DNA of 64,000 nucleotides. Origin: Maribacter aquivivus (lineage in GTDB: Bacteria > Bacteroidota > Bacteroidia > Flavobacteriales > Flavobacteriaceae). The notes under the pieces are model-generated. The model did no database searches. It was not told where the DNA came from and saw only the letters and a list, made by a program, of their open reading frames with translations. Shown here piece by piece: positions 1 through 8,963 of the stretch. A program made the position numbers and the translations under genes. How positions within the stretch are numbered: position 1 is the stretch's first letter; every line of letters begins with the position of its first letter. Where the stretch lies: assembly GCF_900142175.1 (NCBI RefSeq), contig NZ_FQZX01000001.1, positions 930,001-994,000 on the forward strand, in the 5' to 3' direction.

Positions 1-7
1 ATTATTA

Positions 8-1093
8 TTGTACTTCTTCAACCAAATAACTTTTAAGTATATTGTTCTTGTAGTCTTTATTGTTTATATTTTTGAGTTTTTATATCGATATTATTTAGCA
101 AGAAAATACAATCTTATATCCATGGGCATTAGATCAAAATTAGGAAAATATTATTATGGAGGAGGTTCTTATAGTCACTTAGCAAAACCTATAGTTTATT
201 TGTTTGATTTATATAGGCATCGTATAGTCAGTGAGAAATCTTTTACAGAAAATCGCTTTAAGAGAAGAATGGGTTATGATTTGAACCTGGAAAATCCTAA
301 AACGTTAAATGAAAAAATTCAATGGTTAAAATTATATCATAGAACTCCACTACATACAATTTGCGCAGATAAAATTGCAGTCAGGGATTATGTGGCAGAG
401 AAAATAGGTAAAGAATATTTGGTGCCGTTAATTATGGTAACAGAGGACATTCAAGATATAAATTTTGACAATTTACCTAATGAACCATTTATAATTAAAA
501 CGAATCATGATTCTGGTAGTTATAAGATCATAAAGGATAAAAATGACGTTGGTGATTGGAATGCTTTGAGAAATTTTTTCTCTAAAAGCCTAAAATCAAA
601 TTTTTATTATAAATCTAAGGAATGGCAGTATAAAAATATACCGCCAAAAATATTAGTAGAAAAATTATTAATAACAAAGGAAGGAAATATACCAGAAGAT
701 TATAAGATTCATTGCTTTAAAGGAGTTCCAAAATATATTCAGCTGGATGTAGATAGAGGTAGGGAAAATCATTCTAGAAATTGGTATAATACTAATTGGG
801 AAAGAACAGAATTTCATTGGTCTACTAAATTAAAAAGTGGAGGGGAAACTCTACCAAATGACAAAGAGATTCCACGTCCTTTAACTTTAGATACTATGTT
901 GAAATTTGCCACAGTATTAAGCAAAGAATTCCCGTACGTTAGAGTTGATTTTTATTCTTTAGACAATAAGAAAGTTTATTTTGGAGAAATAACCTTTAAC
1001 CATGATTCTGGGTTTAGGCCTATTATTCCAAAAGAATGGGACTATAAACTTGGCGATATGGTAACATTGCCAGACCATAATACTATAGCTTAA
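8..1093 (+). CDS. TupA-like ATP-grasp polysaccharide biosynthesis protein
   Basis: Resembles the TupA-like ATP-grasp family found in capsule and exopolysaccharide clusters, where it is thought to attach amino-acid or similar groups to sugars. Family marks are ENPKTLNEKIQWLKLY near residue 95, PFIIKTNHDSGS near 163, PEDYKIHCFKG near 230 and GEITFNHDSGFRP near 327. Residues 9-28 form a hydrophobic, probably membrane-anchoring segment. The only start in view is TTG at 8; the frame is still open upstream, so the true start may lie outside the window. The next ATG is at 122 and would remove the hydrophobic segment. It is followed 5 bp later by a GT4 gene, so it is part of the polysaccharide operon. 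Exact substrate unknown. Confidence 0.75.
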   Translation: MYFFNQITFKYIVLVVFIVYIFEFLYRYYLARKYNLISMGIRSKLGKYYYGGGSYSHLAKPIVYLFDLYRHRIVSEKSFTENRFKRRMGYDLNLENPKTLNEKIQWLKLYHRTPLHTICADKIAVRDYVAEKIGKEYLVPLIMVTEDIQDINFDNLPNEPFIIKTNHDSGSYKIIKDKNDVGDWNALRNFFSKSLKSNFYYKSKEWQYKNIPPKILVEKLLITKEGNIPEDYKIHCFKGVPKYIQLDVDRGRENHSRNWYNTNWERTEFHWSTKLKSGGETLPNDKEIPRPLTLDTMLKFATVLSKEFPYVRVDFYSLDNKKVYFGEITFNHDSGFRPIIPKEWDYKLGDMVTLPDHNTIA

Positions 1094-1098
1094 AACTT

Positions 1099-2184
1099 AT
1101 GAAGATAAGAGTGGTGTTTTTACTCCCTTCACTTGGTGGTGGTGGCTCTGAGAGGGTTTTTATGAATTTGTGCAAATATTTTGACAAGGACAAATTTAAA
1201 GTTGTTTTATGCCTTTTAAAAAAAGAAGGTGAGTTTTTGTCACAAATAGAAAGTGATCCAACTATAGAGATTCACGACTTAGGAGTGTCAAGAGTTCGTT
1301 ATTCCATTTATCCTATCATAAAGTATCTTCGTAAAGAACAACCTGAAATTGTTCTATCTACACTGGGTCATTTAAATGCTTTATTATCTGCTGTTTCTTT
1401 TATGATTCCCAATAATGTTAAGATAATTGGGAGAGAATCAAATATAGTGAGCATGAGTAATCATAATAAAATCACCTTGCTATTTTATAAACTCTTTTAT
1501 AAAAACTTTGATAAAATTATTGTTCAGAGTAATGATATGGAGGTAGATTTGAGAAATCTTGTTCATAATTTTAGAAAAGGTCAAATAGTTAAAATTAATA
1601 ACCCGGTAGATTTAGAACATATTCAAGCTTTAATGCAAACTAATGATGAACTACTTCCTATCAATAAAATCAATTTAATATCTGTTGGTAGTTTAACGCA
1701 CCAAAAGGGATATGATATACTTTTAAAATCATTTGCTAAATTTAAAGATAAGAATAAGTATCATATTTCTATAATAGGGAAAGGAAAATTAAAAGATGAT
1801 TTAATCGATTTGATTAAAGAATTAAATATCGAGGAACATGTATCGCTTCTTGGCTTTAGAGGTAATCCGTATAAATATATTGCTAAAGCCACAATTTTTA
1901 TATCAAGTTCTAGATTTGAGGGCTTCCCTAATGTGGTTTTAGAATCGCTTATTTGTAATGTGCCCGTAATAGCCAATGCATATAAAGGGGGTATTAACGA
2001 AATTATAGATAAACCTCTGTTTGGCAATATTATTAACTTGGAGGATAGCGAGGTTTTTGAAAGGACCTGTAAGGAATTTTCTTCTAGGGATTTATCTCAA
2101 AAATTAATAAGTAAAGAGATAAACGAAAGATATGGAATACGTTCTATTGTAAATAAATATCAAGATCTAATATTAAATATGTAA
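1099..2184 (+). CDS. Glycosyltransferase family 4 (GT-B)
   Basis: Retaining GT-B glycosyltransferase that would add one sugar to a lipid-linked repeat unit at the cytoplasmic membrane face. The N-terminal acceptor domain opens with LPSLGGGGSERVFMNL, the glycine-rich loop typical of GT4. The C-terminal donor domain has SVGSLTHQKGYDILLKSF near residue 197 and the EX7E-type signature SSRFEGFPNVVLESL near 271. Length of 361 aa is normal. ATG start, 5 bp after the ATP-grasp gene and 11 bp before the EpsG-like gene, so co-transcribed. Donor and acceptor cannot be read from sequence. Confidence 0.88.
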   Translation: MKIRVVFLLPSLGGGGSERVFMNLCKYFDKDKFKVVLCLLKKEGEFLSQIESDPTIEIHDLGVSRVRYSIYPIIKYLRKEQPEIVLSTLGHLNALLSAVSFMIPNNVKIIGRESNIVSMSNHNKITLLFYKLFYKNFDKIIVQSNDMEVDLRNLVHNFRKGQIVKINNPVDLEHIQALMQTNDELLPINKINLISVGSLTHQKGYDILLKSFAKFKDKNKYHISIIGKGKLKDDLIDLIKELNIEEHVSLLGFRGNPYKYIAKATIFISSSRFEGFPNVVLESLICNVPVIANAYKGGINEIIDKPLFGNIINLEDSEVFERTCKEFSSRDLSQKLISKEINERYGIRSIVNKYQDLILNM

Positions 2185-2195
2185 ATTATTTTTTA

Positions 2196-3227
2196 ATGAT
2201 ATATTATGTTGTTCTATATATTTATTTTTTTACGATTTCTTTTCTTCAAACCATATTAGTTAAAAAAATATGGAGTTTATTTTTAACCATATTTGTTCCT
2301 GTTGTTTTGGTATTGACTTTTAGGGGTGCCGATGGTATTGATACTGAAAATTATTTATCATTTTTCAATGATATTGGACACAAAGTAAAAGGATACGATG
2401 GTTTAGATTTAGGCTTTTTATATCTTTCTACTTTAATTAAAAAACTTTACGATAATGAGGTTTTTTATTTTTTCTGTATTGCTGTAATATCGGTCGGTAT
2501 AAAATTTAAAGCCATTCAGAAATTGTCCCCATTGCCAATAATTAGTGTATTTATATTATTTGGAACATATTTTTTGTCACTTGAAGCAAACCAGATTAGG
2601 CAAGCTATGGCATTAGGGGTAGGCCTTTTTTCTCTTTATTTTATTATTGAAAAAAAACAAAAATTGTTTTTCGGATTTATATTTTTAGCTGCTACGTTTC
2701 ATGTTTCAGCAATTATTTTAATACCGACTTGGTGGCTTTATGACTTGAAAATAAAAAGAAATACCTTATTGTTGTTATTAGGTATATCATTTTTATTTGT
2801 TTTTATATCCTTGGTAGAAGTATTCCAATTTGCTGTCAAATTCAGTTTTTTTTGGGGTGAATTTATTTTCTCTAAACTATTAAATTATGCTTCAAAAATG
2901 GAAAGAGTTGGATTTTCACCAATTCAATTATGGTATATATTTATTTCCGTTATTTTTGTAGTTGAGAAAAAAAGGATTAACAACCCCATATACTCCTTTC
3001 TACTTAATTTATTTATTCTTGGGGTTGCTCTCAATTTTTTCCTCAATAGCTTTTCATACATGATTAGAATCACATATTATTTTATTGCTGTTGAAGGAAT
3101 TTTGTTTGCATTTTTAATTAAAAATTCTAAAATGGGCACTAGAATCGTATTATTTCTTTTGGCTGCATTATTGTTAGCACTTAAAAATTACAAATACTAC
3201 TACGCGAACTTAGAATTTTTTCAATGA
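2196..3227 (+). CDS. EpsG-family membrane protein, probable polysaccharide polymerase (Wzy-like)
   Basis: Polytopic inner-membrane protein with about nine to ten hydrophobic segments and the EpsG-type N-terminal pattern: a short first helix pair followed by a conserved loop, here FRGADGIDTENYLSFF near residues 43-58. EpsG proteins are proposed polymerases of exopolysaccharide repeat units. The central motif EANQIRQAMALG near residue 128 also fits the family. The stop codon overlaps the next gene's start (ATGA), indicating translational coupling. With a second polymerase/ligase-like protein at 5403 the cluster appears to hold two candidates for polymerisation or ligation. Confidence 0.75.
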   Translation: MIYYVVLYIYFFTISFLQTILVKKIWSLFLTIFVPVVLVLTFRGADGIDTENYLSFFNDIGHKVKGYDGLDLGFLYLSTLIKKLYDNEVFYFFCIAVISVGIKFKAIQKLSPLPIISVFILFGTYFLSLEANQIRQAMALGVGLFSLYFIIEKKQKLFFGFIFLAATFHVSAIILIPTWWLYDLKIKRNTLLLLLGISFLFVFISLVEVFQFAVKFSFFWGEFIFSKLLNYASKMERVGFSPIQLWYIFISVIFVVEKKRINNPIYSFLLNLFILGVALNFFLNSFSYMIRITYYFIAVEGILFAFLIKNSKMGTRIVLFLLAALLLALKNYKYYYANLEFFQ

Positions 3228-4324
3228 AAAAGGTACTTCATTTATTTCCGGCTTATAAAATAGGAGGGGCTCCTGTGAATGTACTAAGGTTCATAAAAGG
3301 GAGCAGAGATAAAGTTTTTAATTATGCGGCAGCTTATAAGGTTGATGATCAACTATTTGCAGAATACGTTCATGAGACAGAAGAAAGTTTCGATGTTGAT
3401 TTGACTAGTTTTAAATTGAAATCATTTGTAAAATTACTTAGGATTGTTAGAAAGATTAACCCAGATATTATTCATGCTAACGGAAAAGGTGGCGCGCTAT
3501 ATGCTTTTTTATTATTCATATTTTATAGAAAGAAAATATTTTACACTTTTAGAGGTTTTCACATAAAATATATGGGTATCAAACATAAATTTCATATTTA
3601 TTTTGAAAAAATATTCTCTTTGTTTTATGTAAAAGCCGTTGCTGTGAGCCCTTCTGAAAAAGATTTTTATTTAAAGATTACTGGTGTTAAGGCAGAAAAA
3701 GTAGAGGTAATAGGAAATGGCGTGGAAATTACACAAAGTTCATTACCTAGGAATATACTAATGGAGGTAGATAGGTATAAAATTAATATTGTAAGCTTAT
3801 CAAGAATAGATGAGGTCAAGGATATTATTACAATGGTGAAAAGTTTTGAGCTATTAAAAAATACTGAGGCTGCTCTTCATATAATGGGAGGTTTTCTTAC
3901 CGGTGACGAATCATATAAAAATGAAGTCGACAACGTTATAAAAACATTATCTAGTAAAGATCAAATTTATTTATGGGGCGATATACAAGGGGCTGGTAAT
4001 TATGTGAATAATTTTGATATATATTTGTCAACGTCATTATCTGAAGGGTTACCAACTTCAATTATTGAGGCTGGCTTAAGTAAGGTTCCTGTTGTTGCCT
4101 CAGACTGCAATGGCAATATCGATTTAATAAAAGATGGTCAAACAGGTTATTTGTTTTTGAAGAAAGATATTGGCGGGTTAGTTGAAAAACTCAGTTTATG
4201 TATTAATCAATTAGGTTCAAAGGAGCAATTAGAGATTTTAGAGAATAACTTAAATCAAATGAACACATATTCTATTAATTCGCACGTAAGTAAATTAATA
4301 AAACTATATTCTAAAAAGGATTGA
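3224..4324 (+). CDS. Glycosyltransferase family 4 (GT-B)
   Basis: GT4 transferase of 366 aa. The N-terminal domain starts LFPAYKIGGAPVNVLRF. The donor domain carries SLSRIDEVKDI near residue 192 and the nucleotide-sugar-binding signature STSLSEGLPTSIIEAG near 272. Its ATG overlaps the stop of the EpsG-like gene, and its TGA stop overlaps the TTG start of the next transferase, so three consecutive genes are coupled. The role is addition of one sugar in the repeat unit; specificity cannot be inferred. Confidence 0.87.
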   Translation: MKKVLHLFPAYKIGGAPVNVLRFIKGSRDKVFNYAAAYKVDDQLFAEYVHETEESFDVDLTSFKLKSFVKLLRIVRKINPDIIHANGKGGALYAFLLFIFYRKKIFYTFRGFHIKYMGIKHKFHIYFEKIFSLFYVKAVAVSPSEKDFYLKITGVKAEKVEVIGNGVEITQSSLPRNILMEVDRYKINIVSLSRIDEVKDIITMVKSFELLKNTEAALHIMGGFLTGDESYKNEVDNVIKTLSSKDQIYLWGDIQGAGNYVNNFDIYLSTSLSEGLPTSIIEAGLSKVPVVASDCNGNIDLIKDGQTGYLFLKKDIGGLVEKLSLCINQLGSKEQLEILENNLNQMNTYSINSHVSKLIKLYSKKD

Positions 4325-5406
4325 AAATTTTACAAGTAAATAAATATTTTTATCCTGATATCGGTGGAGTTGAAACTGTTGTGAATCAATATGCTCAAGC
4401 ATTAAAGGATTATCATACAGTTAAAGTCTTATGTGTTCATAAAGAATTTTGCCTTAATACGGTTGAGGAAAATATTAATGGAATTGAAGTAATTAGATGT
4501 TCATCTTTTGGAACCTTTATGTCTATGCCTATTTCGCTTTCTTTTTTTTACTATTTTTTTAAATATTATAGAAAATTTGATGCTTTTCATTTTCATGAAC
4601 CTTTTCCATTAGCTTCAATTTTGTCTTTATTTTTAAATGAAAAGAATAAAATTATTGTTACTTGGCACAGTGATATAATTAAACAAAAATCATTAAAACG
4701 TTTTGTTGAATACTTTCAATCGTTTCTATGTAAAAAGGCATCTATTATTACTACTACATCGCCAAATTTACTTGATTTTTCTGCGGTTTTGAAGCAGTAT
4801 TCTAATAAGGTTCGCATATTGCCATTAGGTATTGACTTCGATTTTGAAAATAAAGAATACCCTTTAGGTGAATATATCCTTTGTTTGGGAAGACTATCAT
4901 ACTATAAAGGTATTGATATACTTTTAGATGCCTTTTTAAAAACTGAAACGGATAAAGAGTTATTAATTATAGGTGATGGCGATAAAAGAATAGTCGAATT
5001 AATATTGGCTACTCAACGAAGCACAAGTAAAAAGATTAAATTTATTAATCGATTTGTAAATGAGAACGAAAAGCAAAGTTTTTTGCAAAATTCTCTTTTT
5101 TTTGTATTTCCATCTATAGCTGCGAGTGAAGCTTTCGGTATTATACAACTTGAAGCCATGTCTTATGGTAAGCCAATTATAAATACTAATTTGCCTACAG
5201 GGGTGCCTTATGTGAGTTTAGATAATGTAACTGGAATAACAGTTGAACCTTCTAATATATTAGAGCTAACCGAAGCTATAGATAAATTATCTTTTGACAA
5301 GGAATTAGTTATTCAAATGGGAATAAATGCTAGAGAAAGAGTTGCCACTCATTTTTCTAATTCACAAATTATGGCCGAATTATTGGATATCTATGATAAC
5401 TTATGA
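4321..5406 (+). CDS. Glycosyltransferase family 4 (GT-B)
   Basis: Third GT4 enzyme of the cluster. The N-terminus VNKYFYPDIGGVETVVNQ is the classic GT4 opening; the donor domain has CLGRLSYYKGIDILLDAF near residue 188 and SEAFGIIQLEAMSYGKPII near 263. The start is TTG at 4321, chosen because the homology begins immediately (KILQVNKYF) and TTG overlaps the preceding stop in the same coupled fashion as its neighbours. The end overlaps the next ATG by 4 bp. Probably adds mannose, glucose or a similar sugar, but this is family-level only. Confidence 0.85.
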   Translation: MKILQVNKYFYPDIGGVETVVNQYAQALKDYHTVKVLCVHKEFCLNTVEENINGIEVIRCSSFGTFMSMPISLSFFYYFFKYYRKFDAFHFHEPFPLASILSLFLNEKNKIIVTWHSDIIKQKSLKRFVEYFQSFLCKKASIITTTSPNLLDFSAVLKQYSNKVRILPLGIDFDFENKEYPLGEYILCLGRLSYYKGIDILLDAFLKTETDKELLIIGDGDKRIVELILATQRSTSKKIKFINRFVNENEKQSFLQNSLFFVFPSIAASEAFGIIQLEAMSYGKPIINTNLPTGVPYVSLDNVTGITVEPSNILELTEAIDKLSFDKELVIQMGINARERVATHFSNSQIMAELLDIYDNL

Positions 5407-6539
5407 AATTAGATAAAGATTTTTTCGGATTTTATATTTTTGCATTTATTTTACCATTGCCATTACCATTAATAGTATCATCCTTAGCAGCAGCTATATT
5501 AATAATAAACGGTCTTGTTTTATTTAAAAAACCAATTAGTGTTGATTTTTTGTCTTTAGCTTTTTTTTTATTTTTTAGTTCTGACTTATTGTCGTCGTTT
5601 TTCTCTGGAAGAAGCTTCTTTGATAATACCATAGTTAATGATGTAAAGATAATTTGTGCAGTTTTGCCTTTAATAGTATTTAACATTAAGCTGAAATTTA
5701 AACTTAAAACTTTACAGTATTCTATACTTAAGGTGTTTACGTTTGGTGTTTTATGTTATATTATATATTGCATATTTTACTATTTTTATTTTATATACAC
5801 CCACCCTCGATATACTGTTCAGATTGATAATTATTTATTTTGGGCAATAGAAAATAATTTTCCCGGTACTTACCATAGAACTTATATAGGCTCTTATATT
5901 GTTTTGTCTTCGGTATTCGTCTTGAATCAATATATTAAGGGTCGAAACATACAGGATAAAATTGGTTTCGGATTTATTTTCTTATTAGAGTTATGTGCTA
6001 TTTTTTTTCTTGGTTCAAAATTAACAATGGGCTTGTTTTTAGTCATAAACACTTTGTTGTTATTAAAATATTACAGAATACTGATTTTACCTTTATTTTT
6101 ATCAATTGGATTAGGTTTTTTTCTTGTTAAAGAATGGATTTTTAAATCTTTAACAAAATCATATTTTGATAGGACAGTGTTTTTCAATAAGTCTTTAGAA
6201 ATAATAGAGGATAATTTATTATTTGGTATAGGAGAGAAGAATATATTAAATTATACTGTAGTAATAAATGAAGTAAAAACGGTATTAATACCTCATAATT
6301 CATTTTTAAAAGAACTTTTATCAAATGGGTTGTTAGGTCTGATTATACTATTTTGTTTGTTAGGATATTTAATCTTTATTGCTTTTAAGAGTGGTAATTT
6401 AATTTTTCAATATTTTTTAATTTTGGTTCTTGGTCTTTGCTTGATAGAAGATTTTTTATATATGCAAAGAGGACTTTTCTTTTTTGTTTTTTTTACGGTT
6501 TTCTTTATCAATACGGGTAATCGCAAAAATTTAATATAA
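5403..6539 (+). CDS. O-antigen ligase/polymerase-like membrane protein
   Basis: 378-aa protein with about ten to twelve hydrophobic helices and a larger periplasmic loop around residues 135-160 (RYTVQIDNYLFWAIENNF). The motif PHNSFLKELLSNGLLGLI near residue 296 matches the HNxxL-type region of the O-antigen ligase (WaaL/Wzy_C) family. It would ligate or polymerise undecaprenyl-linked glycans on the periplasmic side. ATG overlaps the previous gene's stop. Which of this protein and the EpsG-like protein is polymerase and which is ligase cannot be decided here. Confidence 0.72.
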   Translation: MKLDKDFFGFYIFAFILPLPLPLIVSSLAAAILIINGLVLFKKPISVDFLSLAFFLFFSSDLLSSFFSGRSFFDNTIVNDVKIICAVLPLIVFNIKLKFKLKTLQYSILKVFTFGVLCYIIYCIFYYFYFIYTHPRYTVQIDNYLFWAIENNFPGTYHRTYIGSYIVLSSVFVLNQYIKGRNIQDKIGFGFIFLLELCAIFFLGSKLTMGLFLVINTLLLLKYYRILILPLFLSIGLGFFLVKEWIFKSLTKSYFDRTVFFNKSLEIIEDNLLFGIGEKNILNYTVVINEVKTVLIPHNSFLKELLSNGLLGLIILFCLLGYLIFIAFKSGNLIFQYFLILVLGLCLIEDFLYMQRGLFFFVFFTVFFINTGNRKNLI

Positions 6540-6565
6540 ATTGCGAATCTTTTACTTTCAGTGTT

Positions 6566-7930
6566 ATGCCAAATCCTTCCATTTTAAATTCAATAGAGCG
6601 AAAATTTATACTATTAGTAGGAGATTTGGTAATAATTATTGCCAGTCTAAATGTTTTTGTAAATAATGCAATTGATATTGAATTTATATCGTTCAAGCTA
6701 AAGGTGATAGTTACTTTATTTGGTGTATTCTCTTTTCTAACGCTTTCTTATATTTTAGACTTGTATAATCTACAAAGAACTTTAAAAAGAAAGTACGTAG
6801 TATCCCAAGCCTTATATATAACTGCATTATTTGTTTTTATAGTTTTTATATTTTCTGTATTATTTTTTGATACTAGTTTTTGGAGAATACCTCTATTAGT
6901 TTTCCTTATACTTACACCAATAGAAATAGCTCTATGGAGATTGTTTTTTGTAAATGTTTTTAGAGTTATACCGACTACGAGGAATGTATTATTAATTTAT
7001 GATAAGGAAACAGAAAAACATTTTAGAGAAGTAACTTCTTCTATTGACGGTGAGGATGTAGAAACATTTTATAAAGTCAAATTAACTTATAATCTTAATC
7101 AACATACTGAGATAAGAAAAAAGTTTTTGGTTGCTACTGAAAAAGTTGATTCATGGATTGTAAATATTAAAAATTATAGTGATTTTCCAGATGATTTAGA
7201 AAAAATACTTTTAAGATCTATTCTTAAAGGGAAAGAGGTTATATCATATACATCGTTTTATGAGAACACCTATGAAGCACTGCCTATACAATCTCATAAT
7301 GATAGTTTTTATGAAATTTTACAGTTAAGAAATAGGAAAATAAGATATTTGCATACAATATTTAGTTTTTTTGTAAATCTAATTCTTTCTCTTTTTGTTG
7401 GAATCACTTTGGTTATATGTATCCCTTTTGTTTATGTGTTAAATCTTTTTTTTAACAAAGGACCATTATTTTATACTCAAAAGCGTGTAGGTCTTCACGG
7501 TAATGAGTTTAAAATTTATAAGTTTAGATCTATGGTCGTTAATGCAGAAAAAGAAGGTGCTAAAATGGCCGTTAAAAATGATACAAGAATAACCCCATTC
7601 GGTAGAATTTTAAGGATATTTAGAATTGATGAACTACCACAAATCATTTCGGTGATTAAAGGTGATATGCAATTCATAGGTCCTAGACCAGAACGCAAAG
7701 TATTTGTTAATCAATTAAATTCTCTAGTACCTTTTTACGGAACTAGACATTTAATAAAACCTGGTATAACAGGTTGGGCGCAAGTGAAATATAAATATGG
7801 GGAGAATCTTGAAGATTCTATTAAAAAATTAGAGTATGATTTATATTATATTAAGAATCGTTCTATCACTCTCGATTTAAGAATAATTTTTAAAACTGTA
7901 ACTACGGTTTTATTCTCTAGAGGAGTATAA
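6566..7930 (+). CDS. Exopolysaccharide polyprenyl glycosylphosphotransferase (initiating sugar transferase)
   Basis: WcaJ/WbaP-type polyprenyl-phosphate hexose-1-phosphate transferase that starts repeat-unit assembly. Four N-terminal hydrophobic segments (residues about 10-125) precede a soluble linker, a further membrane hairpin near 265-290 and the catalytic PF02397 domain to the C-terminus. Visible motifs: TQKRVGLHGNEFKIYKFRSM near 306, IDELPQ near 355 with the acidic catalytic pair, GPRPER near 372 and KPGITGWAQVKYKYG near 397. The length of 454 aa is standard. It sits 26 bp after the ligase-like gene and 13 bp before the UDP-sugar decarboxylase. The identity of the first sugar is unknown. 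Confidence 0.9.
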   Translation: MPNPSILNSIERKFILLVGDLVIIIASLNVFVNNAIDIEFISFKLKVIVTLFGVFSFLTLSYILDLYNLQRTLKRKYVVSQALYITALFVFIVFIFSVLFFDTSFWRIPLLVFLILTPIEIALWRLFFVNVFRVIPTTRNVLLIYDKETEKHFREVTSSIDGEDVETFYKVKLTYNLNQHTEIRKKFLVATEKVDSWIVNIKNYSDFPDDLEKILLRSILKGKEVISYTSFYENTYEALPIQSHNDSFYEILQLRNRKIRYLHTIFSFFVNLILSLFVGITLVICIPFVYVLNLFFNKGPLFYTQKRVGLHGNEFKIYKFRSMVVNAEKEGAKMAVKNDTRITPFGRILRIFRIDELPQIISVIKGDMQFIGPRPERKVFVNQLNSLVPFYGTRHLIKPGITGWAQVKYKYGENLEDSIKKLEYDLYYIKNRSITLDLRIIFKTVTTVLFSRGV

Positions 7931-7943
7931 AGATTTTGAATAA

Positions 7944-8921
7944 ATGAAAAAAATATTAATTACGGGAGCTGCTGGTTTTTTAGGTTCTCACCTTTGCGAC
8001 AGATTTATTGCTGAAGATTTCCATGTAATTGGAATGGATAACCTTATTACAGGAGATTTAAATAATATATCTCACTTGTTTTCACATCCAAATTTTGAAT
8101 TTCATCACCATGATATAACAAAATTTGTACATGTATCTGGTAAACTTGATTATATTTTACATTTTGCTTCTCCGGCAAGTCCTATTGATTATTTAAAAAT
8201 TCCTATCAAAACTTTGAAAGTTGGTTCCTTAGGTACGCTAAACCTTTTAGGTTTGGCAAAAGAAAAAGGTTCAAGAATTTTGGTTGCCTCAACTTCCGAA
8301 GTTTATGGTGATCCATTGGTTCATCCTCAAAATGAGGAATATTTTGGTAATGTAAACCCTATTGGTCCTCGCGGTGTATATGATGAAGCTAAGCGCTTCA
8401 TGGAGTCCATTACAATGGCATATCATAGACATCATGGATTAGATACTCGTATCGTTCGTATATTTAATACCTATGGTCCTAGAATGCGTTTAAATGATGG
8501 ACGGGTGGTACCTGCATTTATGGGGCAAGCGCTACGAGGCGAAGATTTAACCGTATTCGGAGATGGTTCTCAAAGTAGGTCATTCTGTTATATCGATGAT
8601 CAAGTAGAAGGAATATACCGATTGCTATTTAGTGATTATACAGATCCGGTTAATATTGGTAATCCGCATGAAACTACTATTAAAGAATTTGCAGAAGAGA
8701 TTATTGCTTTAACAGGTACCAAACAAAAAGTGATTTACAAGCCTCTACCGCAAGATGATCCTACACAACGTCAACCCGATATTACAAAAGCGAAGGAAAT
8801 TCTGGGCTGGGAACCAAAAGTAGATAGGGCAGAAGGATTAAAAATCGTATACGATTATTTCAAATCGTTGTCTAAAGAGGATTTACAGAAGAAAGAGCAT
8901 AGAGATTTCTCTACTAAATAG
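7944..8921 (+). CDS. UDP-glucuronate decarboxylase (UDP-xylose synthase-like SDR)
   Basis: Extended short-chain dehydrogenase that would convert UDP-glucuronate to UDP-xylose in the cytoplasm. The NAD-binding motif [10 protein letters not shown] begins at residue 8. Active-site residues fit UXS rather than epimerases: S118-E119 in [10 protein letters not shown], and Y146/K150 in GVYDEAKR, with the downstream FNTYGPRM and RSFCYIDD motifs. Length of 325 aa is typical. ATG start 13 bp after the initiating transferase. It suggests a xylose-containing (or pentose-derived) polymer. Last gene of the polysaccharide block; a good -7 element for purD follows at 8942. Confidence 0.87.
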   Translation: MKKILITGAAGFLGSHLCDRFIAEDFHVIGMDNLITGDLNNISHLFSHPNFEFHHHDITKFVHVSGKLDYILHFASPASPIDYLKIPIKTLKVGSLGTLNLLGLAKEKGSRILVASTSEVYGDPLVHPQNEEYFGNVNPIGPRGVYDEAKRFMESITMAYHRHHGLDTRIVRIFNTYGPRMRLNDGRVVPAFMGQALRGEDLTVFGDGSQSRSFCYIDDQVEGIYRLLFSDYTDPVNIGNPHETTIKEFAEEIIALTGTKQKVIYKPLPQDDPTQRQPDITKAKEILGWEPKVDRAEGLKIVYDYFKSLSKEDLQKKEHRDFSTK

Positions 8922-8941
8922 AAAATTAAAAGAGCAAGAAG

Positions 8942-8949
8942 TATTTTTG
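8942..8949 (+). promoter_or_regulatory. Bacteroidetes -7 promoter element for purD
   Basis: TATTTTTG matches the flavobacterial TAnnTTTG -7 consensus exactly and ends 14 bp before the purD ATG. No convincing TTG -33 element is seen. It would start purD independently of the polysaccharide operon. Confidence 0.5.
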
Positions 8950-8963
8950 CAAAAATTGACAAA

